A stretch of 64,000 bases of DNA from Fodinibacter sp045807225 (lineage in GTDB: Bacteria > Actinomycetota > Actinomycetes > Actinomycetales > Dermatophilaceae). Positions 60,328 to 64,000 of the stretch are shown in pieces. The notes below the pieces were generated by a model. That model saw only the letters and a list, made by a program, of their open reading frames with translations, did no database searches and was not told the origin of the DNA. The translations under genes were made by a program, and so were the position numbers. The stretch spans positions 14,838 to 78,837 of the forward strand of contig JBJMHU010000197.1 of assembly GCA_045807225.1 (NCBI GenBank), read 5' to 3'. Position 1 is the first letter of the stretch, and the number at the start of each line of letters is the position of its first letter.

Positions 60328-60924
60328 TCAGGCGTCGAGCCGCGGCCCGTGGCGGGTCGCCAGCTTTCCCTGGCTGCTCCGCAACCCGGTCTGCTCGCAG
60401 TTGAGGGCGGCGGCGATCTGCGCGGCCCAGGCGTCGATGGCCGGCCAGTCGCGGAAGTCGCCGGCCGGTAGGGCGGCCTTGCCTGTGGGGAGCAGGGCCA
60501 GCATGCGCTCGCCGACGGTGGCCGGTGGCGCCTCGGGGTCGTAGGCACCGAAGAAGACCTGAACGCCACGGGCCCGGACCAGCGCACTCAGCTCCCAGAA
60601 CTCCTTGGGCTGGCAGGTGTGCAGCAGGTCGGCGCGGTCCTTGTCGAGCAGGTCGGCGCCCAGCGGTCCGCTGCTGAACAGCCACACCGGGCGCTCGCGC
60701 AGGGCGACCCGGTAGGTGCGCGCGAAGTCCGTCGCGTCCTGGTGCCAGTGCGACAAGTAGGCCGCGCCGCCGAGCACGACCGCGTCGAAGGCCCGCACGT
60801 CGCGGACCGCATGAACCGGCTGCGCCTCGGCGGGGATGCCGGCGTGGGACAGGTCTGCGGCGATGCGCTCGGCGATGCCCGCAGTGGCTCCGTGTCGGGT
60901 GGCGTAGGCAACGAGCACGACCAT
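60328..60924 (-). CDS. Flavodoxin domain protein (protoporphyrinogen-dehydrogenase-like)
   Basis: A 198-residue flavodoxin: MVVLVAYATRHGATAGIAER (FMN phosphate loop T-R-H-G-A-T), FDAVVLGGAAYLSHWHQDAT and PVWLFSSGPLGA. The N-terminal motif matches HemG-type flavodoxins, which transfer electrons to the respiratory chain or haem precursors. It faces the 244-residue gene and is divergent from a nitroreductase. Confidence 0.9.
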   Translation of the reverse strand: MVVLVAYATRHGATAGIAERIAADLSHAGIPAEAQPVHAVRDVRAFDAVVLGGAAYLSHWHQDATDFARTYRVALRERPVWLFSSGPLGADLLDKDRADLLHTCQPKEFWELSALVRARGVQVFFGAYDPEAPPATVGERMLALLPTGKAALPAGDFRDWPAIDAWAAQIAAALNCEQTGLRSSQGKLATRHGPRLDA

Positions 60925-61106
60925 GTCGCATCACTCCCCAGGTCGGCGACGGACCCGGCCTGTCAATCCTTTCTACGCCCCGCAGAACCGGTTGGCTACC
61001 CCTCCGAGACGTACGGCACACGGGCGCCGTGCAGCGCCTCGGACGACCTCGCAGGTGACCTTCGGCAGGGGTCGCCAAACCTGCGACGGAGGCGGAGGAT
61101 GACGGC

Positions 61107-61622
61107 GTGGAGACCTGGGACGCCCTGCGCTCGCGACGAAACGTCCGGCAGTTCACCGACCAGCCGGTTCCTGACGAGGTGCTCGACCGCATCCTCGAGG
61201 CCGGCCGCCGGGCGCCGTCGGCGAGCAACTGGCAGCCGTGGGACTTCGTGCTCGTCACGGACCGTGCGCAGCTGGTCGAGCTGGCCAAGGTCTGGCAGGG
61301 GGCCCGGCACGTGGCCGGGGCCGCGGCGGCCATCGCGATCGTGGCGCCCGACCCCGCGGACGACCGGCAGTCGGCCCTGCTGCAGTACGACCTGGGCCAG
61401 GCGACCTACGCGATGACGGTCGCCGCGGCCGACCAGGGCGTCGGCACGGGCCACGCGGCCGCCGCCGACCAGGAGCAGGCCAGAGCCGTGCTCGGGTTCC
61501 CGGAGGGGCACTTCCTGGCCTACGTGCTCTCGGTCGGCTACCCGTCGGACAAGCCGCTGGCCGTCATCGAGCGGCTGAACCGGCGGCCCTTCGAGGAGGT
61601 CGTGCACCGCGGACGCTGGTGA
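61107..61622 (+). CDS. Nitroreductase-family FMN protein
   Basis: A 171-residue nitroreductase: EVLDRILEAGRRAPSASNWQ, the FMN-binding RRNVRQFTDQPVPD, and VTQ-like loop LGFPEGHFLAYVLSVGYPSDK. Relatives reduce nitro groups, quinones or act in F420/FMN redox balance; DosR-type hypoxic members are similar. GTG 61107 has GGAGG upstream. An imperfect 7-bp inverted repeat (61050-61085) precedes it. Confidence 0.9.
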   Translation: METWDALRSRRNVRQFTDQPVPDEVLDRILEAGRRAPSASNWQPWDFVLVTDRAQLVELAKVWQGARHVAGAAAAIAIVAPDPADDRQSALLQYDLGQATYAMTVAAADQGVGTGHAAAADQEQARAVLGFPEGHFLAYVLSVGYPSDKPLAVIERLNRRPFEEVVHRGRW

Positions 61623-61758
61623 CCCCGTCTCCTGGGCTCTGAGTCGCTCCTCGCGCCCAGCGCCTGCAGCAGGGTCGGGTCATCGTGCTCGTCGCGCCGC
61701 GCTCGCGACTCCCCACGGGCCCGCAGGTCGTCGTTGACGGCTGGGGCGCAGTGGCGGC

Positions 61759-62238
61759 TCAGCCTTGGTACGGCGGCGCCACCCCCCAGCCCCATCGCGG
61801 GGTCGGGGCCTGCTCCACGGGTCGCGCGTCGCGCTGGGAGTTCTCCATGGCCAGCCGGGTGCCCCACTCGAGGTAGCCGATGATCGCGGCGCGGAACTCC
61901 GGGTCGCCCGGCAGCTCGGCGTCGTCAGCGGCCAGGCTCATCGTGGCGGCGAACCGGTGGCGCTGTGCCGGTGTGATCGCGAGCCCGAGGTGGTGGCGGA
62001 GCATCGACTCGTACCCGCCGTGCTGCTCCGTGTACGTCGCTGGGCCTCCGAGCACCTCGGCCCACCATTTCGTGACGTTGGACCGGTGGTTGACCGACAC
62101 CCCGCCCGGGAAGAAGACGGACAGCGCGTCGTCGGCCTCGACCCGGTCGTAGAAGCAGTCGATCATCCGGCGCAGCGCCACCAGGCCCCCGGCCCACTCG
62201 TACAGCGTCGGCAGTGCCGGCTCCTCGACGTGACTCAT
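61759..62238 (-). CDS. Group II truncated haemoglobin
   Basis: A 159-residue globin: LPTLYEWAGGLVALRRMIDC, FYDRVEADDALSVFFPGG, WWAEVLGGPATYTEQHGG with the expected distal residues, and MLRHHLGLAITPAQRHRF with the proximal His. Group II members bind oxygen, NO or peroxide and serve in redox defence. The start ATG 62238 fits the domain. It faces the nitroreductase gene. Confidence 0.92.
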   Translation of the reverse strand: MSHVEEPALPTLYEWAGGLVALRRMIDCFYDRVEADDALSVFFPGGVSVNHRSNVTKWWAEVLGGPATYTEQHGGYESMLRHHLGLAITPAQRHRFAATMSLAADDAELPGDPEFRAAIIGYLEWGTRLAMENSQRDARPVEQAPTPRWGWGVAPPYQG

Positions 62239-62929
62239 GGCGCCAGTTCACCCCACGGCGCCCCCGGGCGCACCCGGGGCGCCTCCCCGGACCTGCAGTG
62301 GATGCCATGCCGACCGCCTCGTCAGCGCGACGCTACGGCGCCAGGGCCCGACTGCACGTCTCAGCGCGCGCGTCGGACGTCGCGCTCGACACGGGTGAGG
62401 TCGATGCCGAACAGGCGCCCTCAACCCTCGTCCGGACGAGGCCCCCGGAGGTCTTCGCCGTGGGCCCCGGTGACGATCCGTGCCGTCCGCGCCGCTGCCG
62501 ACGACGTGAGCCAGTGGTGGCGCTTGTCACACCGATTTCTTTGACGCTGGAACCATCGTTCCGGCTGTATCCGTCGCCGCAGGGGCACAGGGCCGAGGGG
62601 ACGGCTGGACCGCCGCGGCGCCCTGAGCCTTCGCTGGCAGGGGTGGCCCACGTTTCCGCAGTTCCCACGCCGGTGCGCGTGACCGCGTGGTTGCCGGCCT
62701 GCACGAGGGGACCCGCGCACCGGTATCGCAGGGGAGTCGTCATACCCCCGGAGGTACAGGACCGCCCGTCGCATCGCGGTCGCTGTGCTGTGCCTTCTCT
62801 GGACCGTCCGAGGGATACCGGAACCACACGATCCTGCGACGCTGGTCGGGCAACAAGGCGTGTCCGCGTTGCAGGGGACGTACACGCGAAGCTCAAGGCG
62901 CTGTCGTATCCCCTGGAGGAACCGTGAAC
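62239..62929. other. 690-bp leader of the Ig-repeat protein
   Basis: No supported gene. A plausible promoter sits at TTGACG (62541-62546) with CTGTAT (62565-62570) 18 bases on; between them GGAAC-CATC-GTTCC (62549-62562) is an inverted repeat and possible operator. This leaves about 350 bases of untranslated leader, which may hold a structured RNA. I found no match to familiar riboswitches. Confidence 0.5.
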
Positions 62930-64000
62930 ATGTTCAGCTCGGAACGGGCAAAGATCTCGAAGGTCGCATTACTGGCAGCTGGACTGACAGTCGTGACAAT
63001 GGCGGCCACCGTCCATCCAACCGTCTCTGACGCACAGCCCTCCAGGGCTCGGGACTGCACGGCCTGCCACGCGGCCGGTGGGTCGACGACCGCCCGGGCC
63101 AGCACGACCACCCCTGCGCCCGGTACCAGCTACACCGTTGCCGTCGGTCTCGCGGCGAACCCGAACGGCGGGAACAGCGGCTACGCGATCGTCCCGGTCA
63201 CCGCCGGCTCCGGCACCACGAACGGCGGCAACACCTCGTCCGCGCTGAGCTACACCGCGACCATGACGGCGCCGACCACTCCGGGCACGTACACCTATCA
63301 CGTCTACACCAACCAGGGCCCCACGGACCCGGATGGCCAGGCGAGCGGCACCACCTACTCCATCACGGTTCCCGCGCCTGCGGTGCAGGTGACGACCACG
63401 ACCGCCCTGGCGATGTCGCCCTCGACCGCCACCGCGACTGCTCCGGCAGCCCGCACGCTGAGCGCGACGGTCACCGGTGCTGGTGCGGCGGGCACGGTGC
63501 AGTTCTTCAACGGCGTGACCTCGCTCGGAACCGCCACGGTGGCGGCCGGGTCGGCGTCCCTGTCGCTGAGCAACATCCCCGTGGGCAGCTACTCCTACCA
63601 CGCGGTGTTCACCCCCACTGATGCGGCCGCGTTCACCTCGAGCACCTCGGGCAATGTGGCCTTGACGGTCACTGCGGCCCCGCCGGTCCAGGTCACCACC
63701 ACGACGGCCCTGGCGATGGCTCCCTCGACCGCGACAGCCGTTGCTCCGGCAGCCCGCACGCTGACCGCGACGGTCACCGGTGCTGGTGCGGCGGGCACGG
63801 TGCAGTTCTTCAACGGAGCCACCTCGCTCGGTACCGCCACCCTGGCGGCCGGCTCGGCGACCCTGTCGCTGAGCAACATCCCCGTGGGCAGCTACTCCTA
63901 CCACGCGGTGTTCACCCCCACTGATGCGGCCGCGTTCACCTCGAGCACCTCGGGCAATGTGGCCTTGACGGTCACTGCGGCCCCGCCGGTCCAGGTCACC
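62930..64000 (+). CDS. Secreted Ig-like repeat protein with CxxCH motif, partial (3' end outside window)
   Basis: The frame runs off the window. The N-terminus MFSSERAKISKVALLAAGLT is a signal peptide. Just after it stands DCTACHAAG, a CxxCH motif (Cys43, Cys46, His47) typical of c-type haem attachment or choice-of-anchor V proteins. A beta-rich domain follows (residues 60-150: YTVAVGLAANPNGGNSGYAI). Then come near-identical 101-residue Ig-like domains (TTTALAMSPSTATATAPAA, GTVQFFNGVTSLGTATVAAG). GGAGGA lies nine bases before ATG 62930; GTG 62924 is in frame. Probably a surface adhesin or cell-wall protein. Confidence 0.85.
   Translation, partial: MFSSERAKISKVALLAAGLTVVTMAATVHPTVSDAQPSRARDCTACHAAGGSTTARASTTTPAPGTSYTVAVGLAANPNGGNSGYAIVPVTAGSGTTNGGNTSSALSYTATMTAPTTPGTYTYHVYTNQGPTDPDGQASGTTYSITVPAPAVQVTTTTALAMSPSTATATAPAARTLSATVTGAGAAGTVQFFNGVTSLGTATVAAGSASLSLSNIPVGSYSYHAVFTPTDAAAFTSSTSGNVALTVTAAPPVQVTTTTALAMAPSTATAVAPAARTLTATVTGAGAAGTVQFFNGATSLGTATLAAGSATLSLSNIPVGSYSYHAVFTPTDAAAFTSSTSGNVALTVTAAPPVQVT
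63383..64000 (+). repeat. 303-bp in-frame tandem repeats encoding Ig-like domains
   Basis: Units begin at 63383, 63686 and 63989, exactly 303 bases (101 codons) apart. The first two differ at few positions and the third is cut by the window end. The near-identity at DNA level suggests recent amplification or gene conversion. Confidence 0.95.

Noticed and set aside
62214..62927. 237-codon frame in the leader of the Ig-repeat gene
   Set aside because: Arg/Pro-rich with no domain and a start inside the antisense end of the globin gene.
1..64000. tRNA, rRNA, CRISPR, transposase or integrase
   Set aside because: Looked for on both strands; none could be supported, so the lateral origin of the middle region rests on composition only.

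Overview
The window is high-GC actinobacterial DNA. Third codon positions are almost all G or C, GTG starts are common, and the families are typical of Actinobacteria: F420-type LLM oxidoreductase, HelR-type RNA polymerase motor, DUF2510, DUF1906, GAF/ANTAR and four-cysteine SoxR. Many starts appear leaderless: a TANNNT -10 hexamer sits 5 to 7 bases before the start codon, as at purD, soxR and the aldo/keto reductase. The heptamer GGCATCC/GGATGCC is conspicuously frequent. A soil or environmental member of the Micrococcales (Intrasporangiaceae-like) is my best guess, by inference only.

Layout. 1-10.9 kb looks like core genome: the end of purA, helR, purD, a PEP-mutase-like protein, an LLM oxidoreductase, a SoxR regulator with a clear SoxR box shared with a divergent MFS pump, and a MarR/MFS operon with a perfect operator palindrome. 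10.9-30 kb looks like an accessory stress and signalling region where GGCATCC is rare and most genes have Shine-Dalgarno sites. It holds a SpoIIE-type phosphatase, a Hanks kinase, a STAS protein, a beta-lactamase-fold lipoprotein that has lost its catalytic residues, tiny membrane proteins, an S41 peptidase, an MFS/universal-stress operon, a DUF1906-SH3 wall protein, DJ-1, a GlsB/YeaQ protein and an HxlR/thioesterase/MFS locus. 30-47 kb is a catabolic stretch of small enzymes: GH13, four alpha/beta hydrolases including a haloalkane dehalogenase, VOC, YCII, isochorismatase, SDR, methyltransferase, aldo/keto reductase, ICMT and ASCH. 47-62 kb is again stress-flavoured: CsbD-like and Ala/Lys-rich proteins, a glycosyltransferase fused in frame to a small protein, two GAF proteins (one with a clear ANTAR domain), a LolA-like lipoprotein, a VTT membrane protein coupled to a four-repeat zinc-ribbon protein, a second GlsB copy, OsmC, two flavoproteins, a flavodoxin, a nitroreductase and a truncated haemoglobin. 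The window ends inside a secreted protein with a CxxCH motif followed by 303-bp tandem Ig-like repeats.

How they fit. Redox and hypoxia-type stress is the recurring theme (SoxR, USP, DJ-1, OsmC, flavodoxin, nitroreductase, globin), together with envelope maintenance. I saw no integrase, transposase, tRNA, rRNA or CRISPR array. The most unusual items are the kinase/phosphatase/STAS cluster with a start-overlapping 20-codon leader, the pseudo-enzyme lipoprotein, a family of C-x3-x-H/CxxC mini zinc proteins that reaches four repeats in one gene, twin glsB genes with the same palindrome at the same distance from the start, and a DevR-like promoter that seems to drive only a hairpin.
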